Shown piece by piece: positions 1 to 9,218 of a stretch of DNA of 64,000 nucleotides (its first letter is position 1; each line of letters begins with the position of its first letter). Position numbers and translations under genes: made by a program. The stretch covers positions 1 through 64,000 of the forward strand of contig NZ_JNWO01000002.1 of NCBI RefSeq assembly GCF_000716435.1. Direction: 5' to 3'. Under the pieces are notes generated by a model that searched no databases, was not told the origin of the DNA, and was given only the letters and a program-made list of their open reading frames with translations. The DNA is from Streptomyces xylophagus (GTDB taxonomy: Bacteria; Actinomycetota; Actinomycetes; Streptomycetales; Streptomycetaceae).

Positions 1-123
1 GTTGCTGTCCTGGAAGGAGCGGACCAGGACCTCGTAGAAGACGGCGCGTTTGAACCACTCGGGGTCCCGGTCCTTGGCGGGAGTGTCCTCGAAGGTGTCG
101 TGGACCGGTTCGTTGACAGTCAT
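1..123 (-). CDS. treS: trehalose synthase TreS, N-terminal fragment
   Basis: Only the first 41 codons lie in the window; the gene runs off the left edge. The reverse strand reads MTVNEPVHDTF and then DPEWFKRAVFYEVLVRSF, the opening of the GH13 trehalose synthases that interconvert maltose and trehalose. The ATG overlaps the glgE stop in a 4-nt ATGA junction, so treS is translated directly after glgE. In known streptomycete loci TreS works with a maltokinase and GlgE to build alpha-glucan from trehalose. Identification rests on this short N-terminus plus the glgE linkage, so the family is well supported, but the intactness of the rest cannot be judged. Confidence 0.85.
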   Translation of the reverse strand, partial: MTVNEPVHDTFEDTPAKDRDPEWFKRAVFYEVLVRSFQDSN

Positions 124-2111
124 GAAGCTCTTGACCCTCCGCTCTGTGTGGACCGCCGGACGTGGAGCACGTGCGCGGGAGCCCGGCCGGGTTCGAGACG
201 CACATAGTTGGTCCTGCCCCACTGATAGGACTCACCCGTCAGTTCGTCGTACACCGACATGGATTCGTTTGATTCCAGGCCGAGTTGCGGCATGTCCAAC
301 GAGACCGTGGCCTCCTGGGTGTGGTGCGGATCGAGGTTGACGACCACCAGAACCGTGTCCACGCCCGTTGTCTTGCTGTACGCGATCAGCGCGTCGTTGT
401 CCGTCCGGTGAAAGCGGAGATTCCTGAGCCGGCGCAGCGACGGATGGCGGCGCCGGATCGCGTTGAGAGACGCGATGAGAGGAGCGATGCTACGTCCTTC
501 TCGCTCGGCAGACTCCCAGTCGCGGGGGTGGAGTTGGTACTTCTCGGAGTCGAGATACTCCTCGCTGCCCGGCCGTAGCGCGGTGTTCTCGCACAGTTCG
601 TAGCCGCTGTAGACGCCCCATGTCGGGGACAGCGTGGCGGCCAGTACCGCCCGCAGTTCGAAGGCGGGCCGGCCGCCGTCCTGGAGGAACTCGTGCAGGA
701 TGTCCGGGGTGTTCACGAACAGGTTCGGCCGCATGTAGGCGGCTGCCTCGCCCGACAACTCGCTCAAATACTCGGTGAGTTCCTGCTTGGTGTTGCGCCA
801 GGTGAAGTAGGTGTACGACTGCTGGAAGCCGACCTGCGCGAGGGTGGCCATCATCGCGGGCCGGGTGAACGCCTCCGCCAGGAAGATCACGTCCGGGTCG
901 GGGCCGTTGATCTCGGCGATGACCCGCTCCCAGAAGACGACCGGCTTGGTGTGCGGGTTGTCGACGCGGAAGATCCGCACCCCGTGGTCCATCCAGTGCC
1001 GCAGCACGCGGAGCGTCTCGGCGACCAGCCCGTCCAGGTCCCGGTCGAAGGCGATGGGGTAGATGTCCTGGTACTTCTTCGGCGGGTTCTCCGCGTACGC
1101 GATGGTGCCGTCGGGGCGGTGATGGAACCACTCCGGGTGCTTGTCCACCCACGGATGGTCCGGCGAGCACTGCAGCGCGAAGTCCAGCGCGATCTCCAGA
1201 CCCAGCTCGGCGGCCCGCGCCACGAACGCGTCGAAGTCCTCCAGCGTGCCCAGCTGCGGGTGGATCGCGTCGTGGCCACCCTCCGGGGAGCCGATCGCCC
1301 ACGGGACGCCGATGTCCTCGCGCCCGGCGGACAGGGTGTTGTTCGGGCCCTTGCGGAAGGTGGTCCCGATGGGGTGGATCGGCGGCAGGTAGACGACGTC
1401 GAAGCCCATCGCGGCAATCCCGGGCAGTCGTTTGGCCGCCGTACGGAACGTGCCGTGAGGCTGGGCCGGGGTGCCCTCGGAGCGGGGGAAGAACTCGTAC
1501 CACGCGCCGTAGAGTGCCCGCTCCCGCTCGACCAGCAGCACGCGAGGTTCGGAAGTAGTCACCAACTCCCGCAGCGGGTACCGCTCCAGCACCCCTTCCA
1601 CATCCGGCGTCAACGCGGCCACGAACCGCGTGCCCACCGCCAGCGTGTCGTCGCGCAGTGAGTCTGCCGCCGCCAGCACCGTGGCGCGGGCCGGTCCCTC
1701 GGGCACCCCGGCGGCGGCGCGGGCGTGCAGTTCCGCGCCCTCCTCCAGCATCAGGCCGACGTCGATGCCGGCCGGGATCTTGATGCGGGCGGCTCGGCGC
1801 CAGGTGGCGACGGGGTCGCCCCAGGCCTCCACGACGTAGGACCAACGGCCTGTCGTGTCCGGGGTGACCTCGGCGCCCCAGTGGTCGCTGCCGGGGGCGA
1901 GTTCGCGCATCGGGGTCCAGGGGCCGGGGCGGCCTTCCGGGTCGTGGAGGACGACGTTGGCGCCGATCGTGTCGTGGCCCTCGCGGAACACGGTGGCGGT
2001 GACCTCGAAGGTCTCGCCCACCACCGCCTTCGCCGGGCGGGCGCCGCTGTCCACGGCCGGGCGTACGTCACGTACCGGAATGCGGCCGATGGCCGCCGGG
2101 GTCGCGTTCAT
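120..2111 (-). CDS. glgE: alpha-1,4-glucan:maltose-1-phosphate maltosyltransferase GlgE
   Basis: Cytosolic GH13_3 enzyme that transfers maltosyl units from maltose-1-phosphate onto alpha-1,4-glucan. 663 residues, close to the usual 660-700. Catalytic residues are visible: nucleophile Asp in FRVDNPHTKP (about residue 384), acid/base Glu in FLAEAFTRP (about 411) and Asp in NTPDIL (about 470). KYQDIYPIAFD and the N-terminal beta-sandwich with PVRDVRP are family-typical. I chose the ATG at 2111 (MNATPAAIGR) because GGAGGTGA lies 6 nt upstream; an in-frame start at 2165 would add 18 residues but has no better site. It is followed by treS with a 4-nt overlap and preceded by a DUF5133 gene 72 bp upstream, probably one operon read leftward. 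Confidence 0.95.
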   Translation of the reverse strand: MNATPAAIGRIPVRDVRPAVDSGARPAKAVVGETFEVTATVFREGHDTIGANVVLHDPEGRPGPWTPMRELAPGSDHWGAEVTPDTTGRWSYVVEAWGDPVATWRRAARIKIPAGIDVGLMLEEGAELHARAAAGVPEGPARATVLAAADSLRDDTLAVGTRFVAALTPDVEGVLERYPLRELVTTSEPRVLLVERERALYGAWYEFFPRSEGTPAQPHGTFRTAAKRLPGIAAMGFDVVYLPPIHPIGTTFRKGPNNTLSAGREDIGVPWAIGSPEGGHDAIHPQLGTLEDFDAFVARAAELGLEIALDFALQCSPDHPWVDKHPEWFHHRPDGTIAYAENPPKKYQDIYPIAFDRDLDGLVAETLRVLRHWMDHGVRIFRVDNPHTKPVVFWERVIAEINGPDPDVIFLAEAFTRPAMMATLAQVGFQQSYTYFTWRNTKQELTEYLSELSGEAAAYMRPNLFVNTPDILHEFLQDGGRPAFELRAVLAATLSPTWGVYSGYELCENTALRPGSEEYLDSEKYQLHPRDWESAEREGRSIAPLIASLNAIRRRHPSLRRLRNLRFHRTDNDALIAYSKTTGVDTVLVVVNLDPHHTQEATVSLDMPQLGLESNESMSVYDELTGESYQWGRTNYVRLEPGRAPAHVLHVRRSTQSGGSRAS

Positions 2112-2183
2112 GGGTCTCACCTCCGCCGTGCTCGTGGCCGGGCTGTTCGCCCGGCCGGGGTCCAAGCTGCGCCGGAAGGGGGA

Positions 2184-2486
2184 CTACCTTCCCGCCGGGG
2201 AACGCTGTTCGACGGCGACGGGCGGTCCGCGGTGGACGACGGCCGTCGTACGGGGGCGTCCGTTCTGCTCCTGGAGGTACGAGCCCTCGCTGCTGCACAG
2301 ATAGCGCTCGGCGGCGTCCGCGGCCTCGCGCGCGCAGCGCTTCCCCATCAGCACGCACAAGGTGTAGCCCGAGTCCTCGAAGGTGGCCCGCGCCGTCCGG
2401 TCGCCCGGCGACGCGAGCATCACGCGTTCCCACACCCGGTAGCGCCGCAGGTGGCGGGCTACTTCGGCTTTGGCGGGTAGCAGCAT
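2184..2486 (-). CDS. DUF5133 domain-containing small protein
   Basis: 100 residues starting MLLPAKAEVARHLRRYRVWERVML, with DSGYTLCVLMGKRCAREAADAAERYL in the middle, which matches the short actinobacterial DUF5133 family of unknown function. The C-terminal 35 residues are low-complexity and Arg/Pro-rich. I prefer the ATG at 2486, with AAGGTGA about 9 nt upstream, over an in-frame ATG at 2588, because the family begins with the MLxP motif. It lies 72 bp upstream of glgE in the same direction, so it may be the first gene of the glgE-treS transcript. No catalytic motif is visible. Confidence 0.75.
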   Translation of the reverse strand: MLLPAKAEVARHLRRYRVWERVMLASPGDRTARATFEDSGYTLCVLMGKRCAREAADAAERYLCSSEGSYLQEQNGRPRTTAVVHRGPPVAVEQRSPAGR

Positions 2487-2784
2487 GGCGCTGTTCACCT
2501 TCCGCCTCGGCGGACCGCGTTTCCCGACCGTCGGGTGGCGGCCGTGCACGGAGAGGGATCGTTCCGTCACGGCAGTCGAGGCTTTCACTCATGGTGCACA
2601 GGTGATGACCAAGCGTCTTGTTGGATCTTCAACTACCTCACCCGTCGCTCGTGTTGCACGAATGGCCTAGCGCTCGCACTCTGGAGCTGACTCAGAAGCG
2701 ATCAGTGCTCACGCTTCGTGTTCGGGGCTCCGGCCCCGCAGGGCGAGGGGAAGCGCGAGCTTCGCCGGTAGGGAGCCAACGAAG
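2487..2784. promoter_or_regulatory. divergent intergenic region, glgE side versus glgX side
   Basis: This 298-bp non-coding stretch separates the leftward DUF5133-glgE-treS unit from the rightward ATPase-glgX unit, so it must hold both promoters. A short perfect hairpin (CGGGGC at 2723-2728, GCCCCG at 2733-2738, 4-nt loop) sits about 45 bp before the ATPase-like gene. I could not assign convincing -35/-10 boxes or an operator. Confidence 0.5.
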
Positions 2785-3288
2785 ATGAAGACCGCAGTGC
2801 CCTGCTACTACCACCTCGACGTGGACGTCAGCCCGGAACGGGTCGGACAGGTCAGGCGCATCCTGGCCGCCCACCTCCGCCTCTGGGACCTGGAGATTCT
2901 CGTGGAGCCCGTCTGCCGCGGCGCCGAGCTGCTGCTGCGGGCCATCGACGAGCACGCCACCGACAAGCACACCTCGATCGAGCTCTGGTGGAACGGCCAG
3001 CACCTGATCACCGCCATCGGCGACAACAACCGCGATCTGCGCCCGGACCAGGACCTGCGCGCCTGTCTCGCCCGGATCGCCGCGATGAGCGACGGCTGGG
3101 GCTGCTGCGCCACCGACACCGGAAGCAAGGTCATCTGGTTCTCGCAGCGCGCCCGCAGCGGCGAACGCGTCCCGCGCGTCCCCAGGACGCCCGCGCCGCG
3201 TCTGCGGGAAATGCTCCAACTCCCCCGCGAGGTACCGGCCGCCCTCCCGACCCGCCCGCCGCACGGCGCCCTGGAGGACGCCCGGTGA
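2785..3288 (+). CDS. ATP-binding protein, anti-sigma-like HATPase fold
   Basis: 167 residues. The middle follows the pattern of the small RsbW/HATPase_c proteins abundant in Streptomyces: an acidic helix ([13 protein letters not shown]), a beta strand with IELWWNG, the GDNNRDL loop in place of the D-box, and the closing [18 protein letters not shown] that matches the WG...G.K.VWF ending of this family. The N-box Asn is not obvious, so it may be a degenerate ATPase or one of the non-kinase binding forms. The last 40 residues are a Pro/Arg-rich tail. The stop overlaps the GTG of glgX (GTGA), implying coupled translation. Role unknown; regulation of the glucan operon is only a guess from position. 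Confidence 0.65.
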   Translation: MKTAVPCYYHLDVDVSPERVGQVRRILAAHLRLWDLEILVEPVCRGAELLLRAIDEHATDKHTSIELWWNGQHLITAIGDNNRDLRPDQDLRACLARIAAMSDGWGCCATDTGSKVIWFSQRARSGERVPRVPRTPAPRLREMLQLPREVPAALPTRPPHGALEDAR

Positions 3289-5420
3289 CCGCGAGCCCGC
3301 GCAGGAAAGGGGTGTCCGTGTGGAGCGGGCACCCCTATCCGTTGGGTGCCGCCTTCGACGGGAAGGGCACCAACTTCGCGCTGTTCAGCGAGGTCGCCGA
3401 GCGCGTCGACCTCGTCCTCGTCGATGACGACGGCAGCCACCGGAACGTCCGGCTGACCGAGGCCGACGGCTTCGTCTGGCACTGCTATCTGCCCGACGTG
3501 GGTCCGGGGCAGCGATACGGCTACCGGGTGCACGGCCCGTGGGCTCCGGCCGCCGGACACCGCTGCAATCCCGCGAAGCTGCTCCTCGACCCGTACGCCC
3601 GGGCGGTGGACGGCCAGATCGACAACGACCCCTCGCTGTACGAGCGTTCGGCCGGCCCCGCCCCCGGCGACAGCGGCGGACACGGCATGCTCGGCGTGGT
3701 CACCGACCCGGCCTTCGACTGGGGCGACGACCGCCCGCCCCGGCGCTCGTACGCCGACACCGTGATCTACGAGGCCCATGTGAAGGGGCTGACCCGCACC
3801 CACCCGGAAGTGCCCGAGGAACTCCGCGGCACGTACGCGGGACTCGCGCACCCGGCGGTCGTCGACCACCTCGCCCAACTCGGCGTGACCGCCGTCGAGT
3901 TGATGCCGGTGCACCAGTTCGTGCAGGACGGGGTGCTCCAGGACCGGGGCCTGTCCAACTACTGGGGCTACAACACCATCGGCTTCTTCGCGCCCCACAA
4001 CGCCTACGCCGCGCACCGCGAACGAGGCGGGCAGGTAACCGAGTTCAAGTCCATGGTGAAGGCGCTGCACGCAGCCGGCCTCGAAGTCATCCTCGACGTC
4101 GTCTACAACCACACCGCCGAGGGCAACGAGAAGGGTCCCACCCTGTCCTTCCGGGGCATCGACAACGCCTCCTACTACCGTCTGGTGGACGGCGACTGGG
4201 GCCACTACTACGACACGACGGGCACCGGGAACAGCCTGCTGATGCGGCACCCCTACGTCCTTCAGCTGATCATGGACTCGCTGCGCTACTGGGTCACCGA
4301 GATGCACGTCGACGGCTTCCGCTTCGACCTCGCGGCCACACTGGCCCGGCAGTTCCACGAGGTCGACCGGCTGTCGGCGTTCTTCGACCTGATCCAGCAG
4401 GACCCGGTGATCAGCCGCGTCAAGCTCATCGCCGAGCCGTGGGACGTGGGCGAGGGTGGCTACCAGGTGGGCAACTTCCCGCCGCTGTGGTCGGAGTGGA
4501 ACGGCAAGTACCGTGACGCCGTACGGGACTTCTGGCGGGGCGGCGAGCACACGCTCGGCGAGTTCGCGTCCCGGCTCACCGGCTCGTCCGACCTGTACCA
4601 GCACAGCCGGCGGCGTCCGCGTGCCAGCGTCAACTTCGTCACCGCGCACGACGGGTTCACCCTGCGCGACCTGGTCTCGTACAACGACAAGCACAACGAG
4701 GCCAACGGGGAAGGGAATCGGGACGGCGAGAGCAGCAACCGGTCCTGGAACTGCGGGGCGGAGGGGGAGACCGACGATCCCGCCGTCCTGGAGCTGCGCG
4801 CCCGGCAGCAGCGCAACTTCCTTGCCACGCTGCTCCTTTCGCAGGGCATCCCGATGCTCGGCCATGGCGACGAACTGGGCCGCACTCAGCGCGGCAACAA
4901 CAACGCCTACTGTCAGGACAACGAAGTCGCCTGGATCGACTGGGAGTTGACCGGCGAGCAGCGCGAACTCGCCGCCTTCACGCGGTATGTCATCGGGTTG
5001 CGCGCCGCACATCCCGTGCTGCGCCGTCGCCGGTTCTTCCGGGGTGAGACCGCCGTGCACGCCGGACAGCCGCTGCCCGACCTCGTGTGGCTGCTGCCGG
5101 ACGCGCGCGAGATGGCCGACCGGGACTGGCAGCGCTCCGACGCGCACTGTATGGGCGTCTTCCTCAACGGTGACGCCATCGCCGAACGCGACCCGCACGG
5201 CGGGCCCGTCGTCGACGACTCCTTCCTGCTCCTGCTGAACAGTTACTGGGAGGCCGTCGATTTCCGGCTGCCCGACGGCACCTACGGCGAGCGCTGGACG
5301 ACCCTGATCGACACAGCCGAGCCGCAGGGTGCTCCGGACGAGACGGAACACAAGGCCGGCACGGAGATGGTGGTCGAGGCGCGCAGTCTCGTGCTGTTGT
5401 CGCGGCCTGCCAGGCGGTGA
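3285..5420 (+). CDS. glgX: glycogen debranching enzyme GlgX
   Basis: GH13_11 isoamylase-type enzyme that hydrolyses alpha-1,6 branch points of glycogen or limit dextrins. About 711 residues with an N-terminal CBM48 domain ([19 protein letters not shown]) and the GH13 barrel. The catalytic set is present: DGFRFDLA (nucleophile Asp near 346), LIAEPWDVG (Glu near 383) and TAHDG (about 455), plus [10 protein letters not shown] and [13 protein letters not shown]. Start choice is uncertain: GTG 3285 overlaps the preceding stop, but GTG 3318 has AGGAAAGG at a good 7-nt distance and would remove 11 residues. It faces a VOC gene with only 3 bp between stops. Confidence 0.93.
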   Translation: MTASPRRKGVSVWSGHPYPLGAAFDGKGTNFALFSEVAERVDLVLVDDDGSHRNVRLTEADGFVWHCYLPDVGPGQRYGYRVHGPWAPAAGHRCNPAKLLLDPYARAVDGQIDNDPSLYERSAGPAPGDSGGHGMLGVVTDPAFDWGDDRPPRRSYADTVIYEAHVKGLTRTHPEVPEELRGTYAGLAHPAVVDHLAQLGVTAVELMPVHQFVQDGVLQDRGLSNYWGYNTIGFFAPHNAYAAHRERGGQVTEFKSMVKALHAAGLEVILDVVYNHTAEGNEKGPTLSFRGIDNASYYRLVDGDWGHYYDTTGTGNSLLMRHPYVLQLIMDSLRYWVTEMHVDGFRFDLAATLARQFHEVDRLSAFFDLIQQDPVISRVKLIAEPWDVGEGGYQVGNFPPLWSEWNGKYRDAVRDFWRGGEHTLGEFASRLTGSSDLYQHSRRRPRASVNFVTAHDGFTLRDLVSYNDKHNEANGEGNRDGESSNRSWNCGAEGETDDPAVLELRARQQRNFLATLLLSQGIPMLGHGDELGRTQRGNNNAYCQDNEVAWIDWELTGEQRELAAFTRYVIGLRAAHPVLRRRRFFRGETAVHAGQPLPDLVWLLPDAREMADRDWQRSDAHCMGVFLNGDAIAERDPHGGPVVDDSFLLLLNSYWEAVDFRLPDGTYGERWTTLIDTAEPQGAPDETEHKAGTEMVVEARSLVLLSRPARR

Positions 5421-5423
5421 GGG

Positions 5424-6227
5424 TCAGGGGGCGCCGCGCGAGGTCACCGTGAACCGGGCGCCGTCCGGGTCGCGCAGCACGGCGTCGTGCGCGTTCTCCC
5501 GCAGGACGCTCCCGCCGTAGGCCTCCGTGACCCGTGCGCAGGACCTGATGTCCGAGACCGCGAAGTGGACCTGCCAGTGGGGGCGGACGGTCGGGTCGGG
5601 GGCCGCCTCCAGGGCGCCCGACTCGATGCGGGCGACGACGTTGCCGCCGCTGCGCAGGACCACCTCGCCGCCCTCGTACTGCACCTCGCAGCTCGCCGGG
5701 TCCGCCGAGGCCCAGTCGAGAACCTCGCCGTAGAAGATCGCCGCGTCGAAGGCGTCGCGGGTGCGCAGCCGGACGAAGGCCGGGGCCGAGCGGCGCCAGG
5801 TCTCCCAGCCGCGCATGAGGTCGCCCTCCCAGATCCCGAAGGTCGCGCCGTCCCGGTCGCCGAGCAGGGCCGCGCGGCCGGGCGGGAAGGAGAGCGGTCC
5901 CACGGCGACCGTGCCGCCGCGCTCCCGTACCCGGGCCGCGGCCACATCCGCGTCGGGCACGGCGAAGTACGGCGTCCACGCCACCGCGACCTGCCACATC
6001 GAGGCGACCGCGGCCAGGCCGGCCACCGGAATGTCGTTCGCCGTGGCGATCCGGAAGCGGTCGCCGAGACTGGCCTCGCGCCACTTCCAGCCGAACACGG
6101 CCTCGTAGAACGCCTCGGTGGTCTCCACGTCGCGGCTGGTGAGACTCACCCAGCAGGGGGCGCCGAACACCGAACGGGTGGAGACGGCGTCCGGCTCGCC
6201 GAGGGACGGTTTCCTGTCGTGGTTCAT
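5424..6227 (-). CDS. two-domain VOC (glyoxalase/bleomycin-resistance fold) protein
   Basis: 267 residues with two tandem VOC modules. The first starts at FGAPCWVSLTSRDVETTEAFYEAVFGWKW; the second at RRSAPAFVRLRTRDAFDAAIFYGEVLDW and ends DAVLRDPDGARFTVTSRG. This resembles the streptomycete hydroxylase-like/27-kDa antibiotic-resistance VOC group, for which the substrate is usually unknown. The clear His/Glu metal triad of extradiol dioxygenases is not seen, so binding or resistance is as likely as catalysis. The start ATG at 6227 has a weak ribosome site. It is convergent with glgX and divergent from the marR gene, about 140 bp from its start, so the 6341-6361 operator could also affect it. Confidence 0.8.
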   Translation of the reverse strand: MNHDRKPSLGEPDAVSTRSVFGAPCWVSLTSRDVETTEAFYEAVFGWKWREASLGDRFRIATANDIPVAGLAAVASMWQVAVAWTPYFAVPDADVAAARVRERGGTVAVGPLSFPPGRAALLGDRDGATFGIWEGDLMRGWETWRRSAPAFVRLRTRDAFDAAIFYGEVLDWASADPASCEVQYEGGEVVLRSGGNVVARIESGALEAAPDPTVRPHWQVHFAVSDIRSCARVTEAYGGSVLRENAHDAVLRDPDGARFTVTSRGAP

Positions 6228-6340
6228 GGCAGTCGCGTTCCGATCTCGTGGACCGGCGGCCACCGGTCTCCTCCCAGTGTCCAACCGGAAGCGGTCGCGC
6301 TGCCTCCCGAGCACGGGTCTTGACCATCCTTTTGGGTTAG

Positions 6341-6361
6341 TTACCTCTGCTAAAGAGGTAA
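6341..6361. promoter_or_regulatory. perfect palindrome, probable MarR operator
   Basis: TTACCTCT (6341-6348) and AGAGGTAA (6354-6361) form a perfect 8-bp inverted repeat around a 5-nt centre. The right arm ends 9 bp before the GTG of the MarR gene, where a bound dimer would block transcription or translation initiation. A spaced palindrome of this size is typical for MarR dimers. It most probably autoregulates the marR-exporter operon and may also repress the divergent VOC gene. Confidence 0.75.
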
Positions 6362-6370
6362 TCTCCGGGT

Positions 6371-6826
6371 GTGGAGACGGAGAAATTCCCGGAAGAGCTG
6401 GCCGACGCGCTCGTCGGGGTCCAGCGGCTGATCCGCAGGCGACTGCGCAGCGAGATGACCATGCCGCGGCTGCGCGGCGCCGAGGTGGAGCTGCTGCGCC
6501 TGGTCGAGGTCCGGCCCGGTATCGGCATCTCGGACGCGGCAAAGGAGCTGTTCCTCGCGAGCAACTCGGTGTCGACGCTGGTCAACCAGCTGGCCCGGGA
6601 CGGCTTCCTGATCCGCGAGACGGACCCCGCCGACCGGCGCGCCGCCCGCCTCCAGCTCACCGGGACGGCCAAGACCCGCCTCAGCGACTGGCACGCACGG
6701 CGCGCCGAGCTCGTCCGCGCACAGGTCGACCGTCTCGACCAGGCGGACCGGGACGCGCTGCGCGCGGCGATCCCGGCCCTGCACCAACTGGCCGTCAATC
6801 TGCACGAGGAGGTCGAGGACTCATGA
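6371..6826 (+). CDS. MarR family transcriptional regulator
   Basis: 151 residues with the winged-helix core: RLRGAEVELLRLVEV, the recognition helix region ELFLASNSVSTLVNQLARDGFL, then the wing RETDPADRRAARLQLTGTAK, which is the MarR D.R...L.LT signature. N- and C-terminal helices would form the dimer interface. The GTG start at 6371 lies just behind the palindrome at 6341-6361. The stop overlaps the ATG of the exporter ATPase (ATGA), so regulator, ATPase and permease form one operon. By family habit it would be released from DNA by a small phenolic or drug ligand and so induce the exporter. Confidence 0.9.
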   Translation: METEKFPEELADALVGVQRLIRRRLRSEMTMPRLRGAEVELLRLVEVRPGIGISDAAKELFLASNSVSTLVNQLARDGFLIRETDPADRRAARLQLTGTAKTRLSDWHARRAELVRAQVDRLDQADRDALRAAIPALHQLAVNLHEEVEDS

Positions 6827-7683
6827 CGCCGGACACCGCCACCGGGCCGTCCCCAGCCGTCAGCTGCACCCGGCTGACCTATTCCTTCGGCGAGACCACC
6901 GCGGTCGACGGACTCGACCTGTCCGTGGGGGAGGGCGAGGTCTTCGGACTGCTCGGCCCCAACGGCGCCGGAAAGACCACGGCCATCCGCTGTATCACCA
7001 CCCTCCTGCCGGTCCCGGCGGGCATGGTCCACGTCTTCGGCCACGACACGGCCAAGGAGCAGATGTCCGTACGACGACTGCTCGGCTACGTCCCGCAGCA
7101 GCTGTCCGCCGACAGCGGGCTCACCGGCCGCGAGAACGTCGCTCTCTTCGCCCGCGTCTTCGACGTCCCTCGCAGGGAACGCGCGGCCCGCGTCGCCCAG
7201 GCCCTTGAGGCGGTCGACCTCACCGACGCCGCCGACCGGCTGGCCAACACCTACTCCGGCGGCATGGTCCGCCGGCTCGAACTCGCGCAGGCCCTGGTCA
7301 GCGCACCCCGACTGCTCATCCTCGACGAACCCACCATCGGCCTCGACCCGATCGCCCGCACCAGCGTGTGGGAGCACATCAACGCCGTACGCGAGGCGAC
7401 CGGCATGACCGTCCTGGTCACCACCCACTACATGGACGAGGCCGACCAGTACTGCGACCGCGTCGGCCTGATGCACCGCGGCCGCATCCGCGCCCTGGGC
7501 ACCCCGGTCCAGCTCCGCGAGGGCCTCGGCGAACGCCGACGGGCCGACGGCGCGCCCGCCACCGATCCGCTGCCCACCCTCGAGGACGTCTTCCGGGACA
7601 TAGCCGGCAGCGGTCTCGAAGACCAGTCAGGAGGTTTCCGCGATGTCCGAAGCACCCGCCGCACCGCGAACCGCGTCGGCTGA
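6823..7683 (+). CDS. ABC transporter ATP-binding protein, DrrA-like
   Basis: 286 residues, cytosolic ATPase of an ABC-2 exporter. Walker A GPNGAGKTT (residues 45-53), signature YSGGM, Walker B LLILDEPTIGLDP, and H-loop TTHYMDEA are all intact. The DrrA/CcmA subfamily exports drugs or lipids. It is shorter than DrrA itself (about 330 residues), lacking most of the C-terminal regulatory tail, although PTLEDVFRDIAG is retained. It overlaps marR by 4 nt at the start and the permease by 41 nt at the end, so the three proteins are tightly coupled. The exported compound is not deducible; the MarR partner suggests a xenobiotic or self-made metabolite. Confidence 0.92.
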   Translation: MTPDTATGPSPAVSCTRLTYSFGETTAVDGLDLSVGEGEVFGLLGPNGAGKTTAIRCITTLLPVPAGMVHVFGHDTAKEQMSVRRLLGYVPQQLSADSGLTGRENVALFARVFDVPRRERAARVAQALEAVDLTDAADRLANTYSGGMVRRLELAQALVSAPRLLILDEPTIGLDPIARTSVWEHINAVREATGMTVLVTTHYMDEADQYCDRVGLMHRGRIRALGTPVQLREGLGERRRADGAPATDPLPTLEDVFRDIAGSGLEDQSGGFRDVRSTRRTANRVG

Positions 7684-8503
7684 CCGCACCCCCGCCACCA
7701 GCCTGAACCTGCTGCTGACCCCGCCCGAACCCCGGGCCGGCTGGCGCCTGATCCCCGCCCGCGTCATCGCGATGTGCGCCGTCGAACTCCAGAAACTTCG
7801 CCACGACCGCACCGAGCTGTACACGCGAGCCGTCCAACCGGCCCTGTGGCTCCTGATCTTCGGTCAGACCTTCACCCGCATCAAGGCGATCCCCACCGGC
7901 GGCATCCCCTACATCGACTACCTGGCCCCGGGCATCATCGCCCAGTCCGCGATGTTCATCGCCATCTTCTACGGCATCCAGATCATCTGGGAACGTGACG
8001 CCGGCATCCTCAACAAGCTCCTCGTCACCCCGACCCCGCGCTCGGCACTGATCACCGGCAAGGCCTTCGCGGCCGGTGTGAAGTCACTGATCCAGGCCGT
8101 CGTCGTGGTCGTGATCGCCGCGATCCTCGGGGTGGCGCTGACCTGGAACCCGCTGAAGCTGCTCGGCGTCGGGGCGATCGTGATCCTCGGCTCGGCCTTC
8201 TTCTCCTGTCTGTCGATGACCATCGCCGGCATCGTGCTCAGCAGGGACCGGCTGATGGGCTTCGGACAGGCGATCACCATGCCGCTGTTCTTCGGTTCCA
8301 ACGCCCTCTACCCGGTGGCGATCATGCCCGGCTGGCTCCAGGCGGTCAGCAAGGTGAACCCGCTGAGCTACGAAGTGGACGCCCTGCGCGGGCTGCTGCT
8401 CGGCACCCCGTCGCATCTGGGCACCGACTTCGGCGTCCTGCTGGTGGCCGCCGCACTGGGTATCGCCGCCGCTTCCTCCCTGCTCGGACGGCTCGCCCGC
8501 TGA
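7643..8503 (+). CDS. ABC-2 type exporter permease, DrrB-like
   Basis: 286-residue integral membrane protein with about six hydrophobic segments (for example ALWLLIFGQTF, APGIIAQSAMFIAIFYGIQI, LIQAVVVVVIAAILGVAL, IVILGSAFFSCLSM, PLFFGSNALYPVAIMP and FGVLLVAAALGIAAASSLL). The cytosolic loop WERDAGILNKLLVTPTPRSALITGKA is the ABC-2 coupling motif. The ATG lies inside the ATPase gene with AGGAGG 9 nt upstream, a strong site that fixes the start. Partner of the preceding ATPase in a two-gene half-transporter pair that probably works as A2B2. Confidence 0.92.
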   Translation: MSEAPAAPRTASADRTPATSLNLLLTPPEPRAGWRLIPARVIAMCAVELQKLRHDRTELYTRAVQPALWLLIFGQTFTRIKAIPTGGIPYIDYLAPGIIAQSAMFIAIFYGIQIIWERDAGILNKLLVTPTPRSALITGKAFAAGVKSLIQAVVVVVIAAILGVALTWNPLKLLGVGAIVILGSAFFSCLSMTIAGIVLSRDRLMGFGQAITMPLFFGSNALYPVAIMPGWLQAVSKVNPLSYEVDALRGLLLGTPSHLGTDFGVLLVAAALGIAAASSLLGRLAR

Positions 8504-8692
8504 TCTTGCCGGGGACGTGATGTGCGGCACGCTCCCGGCCAGGATTCGACGGCCCGAATGCGGATTCTTGCTGCGCACGGCTTGATCAGTGATCAAGTGG
8601 GCGAAAACGCTGGCCACAGCGCATTCTGCTCATTTGACAGTGCGCTGAGCACACAGATAGGAAGCAGCTCTCTGAGGTCGAGAGGGTGCACT

Positions 8693-9208
8693 GTGTACGA
8701 GCCCAACGTGGTCGGGGACTGGCAGGAGTACGACGAACATGCCGGTCTGCGTGTCCGCGTCCACAGCCTGGCGGCGGCCGAGCCGCCGCGCGGACGTGAC
8801 GACGCGGCCGAAGGGCTGACCTACTTCACGCTCCGTGTCACCGTCGAGAACCGCGGCGCGCGGCACCTCGGCATCCACCTGGAGGACGGTCAGATCGACG
8901 TCAGGCTCGGCCCGGACGGCGAGAGCGCCTTCATCGACTGGCGCAGCTCGCAGTTCATCGAGGGCTTCGACGTCTACCCGCTGCGCCGTGCCACCGCCGT
9001 CGTGTACGCGGCCGGTGCGGAGGCCTCCCTGACGCAGGTGGACGTACAGATCCAGCTGCGGGTCGAGGAGGAGTGGACCGAGCGGCGCCTGTGGGCGGGC
9101 GGTATCGGTCTGTGCGAGGAGGCCGTCGCGGCCGGTGCCGGGCGGGACGGCCTGGTGCACCAGGTGAGCAAGTTCCTCCGGGACCAGGCGGAACCCGGCA
9201 CCCCCTGA
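8693..9208 (+). CDS. hypothetical protein, beta-rich
   Basis: 171 residues from GTG 8693 (AGAGGG 8-9 nt upstream). No signal peptide, membrane segment or catalytic motif seen. The centre (YFTLRVTVENRGARHLGIHLEDGQIDVRLG ... VYAAGAEASLTQVDVQIQLRV) alternates like a beta-sandwich and includes an ENRG turn seen in DUF4352-type immunoglobulin-like domains; the C-terminus is helical (GLVHQVSKFLRDQAEP). It sits alone between the exporter operon and convergent hemC, with 190 bp of upstream sequence that must hold its promoter. I do not recognise its function. Confidence 0.6.
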   Translation: MYEPNVVGDWQEYDEHAGLRVRVHSLAAAEPPRGRDDAAEGLTYFTLRVTVENRGARHLGIHLEDGQIDVRLGPDGESAFIDWRSSQFIEGFDVYPLRRATAVVYAAGAEASLTQVDVQIQLRVEEEWTERRLWAGGIGLCEEAVAAGAGRDGLVHQVSKFLRDQAEPGTP

Positions 9209-9218
9209 GACCCTCGGG

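Noticed and set aside
2808..5351. Long reverse-strand open frame (847 codons) opposite glgX
   Set aside because: It is antisense to a clear GH13 gene and reads as Val/Gly/Asp-rich low-complexity sequence, the normal shadow of a GC-rich gene.
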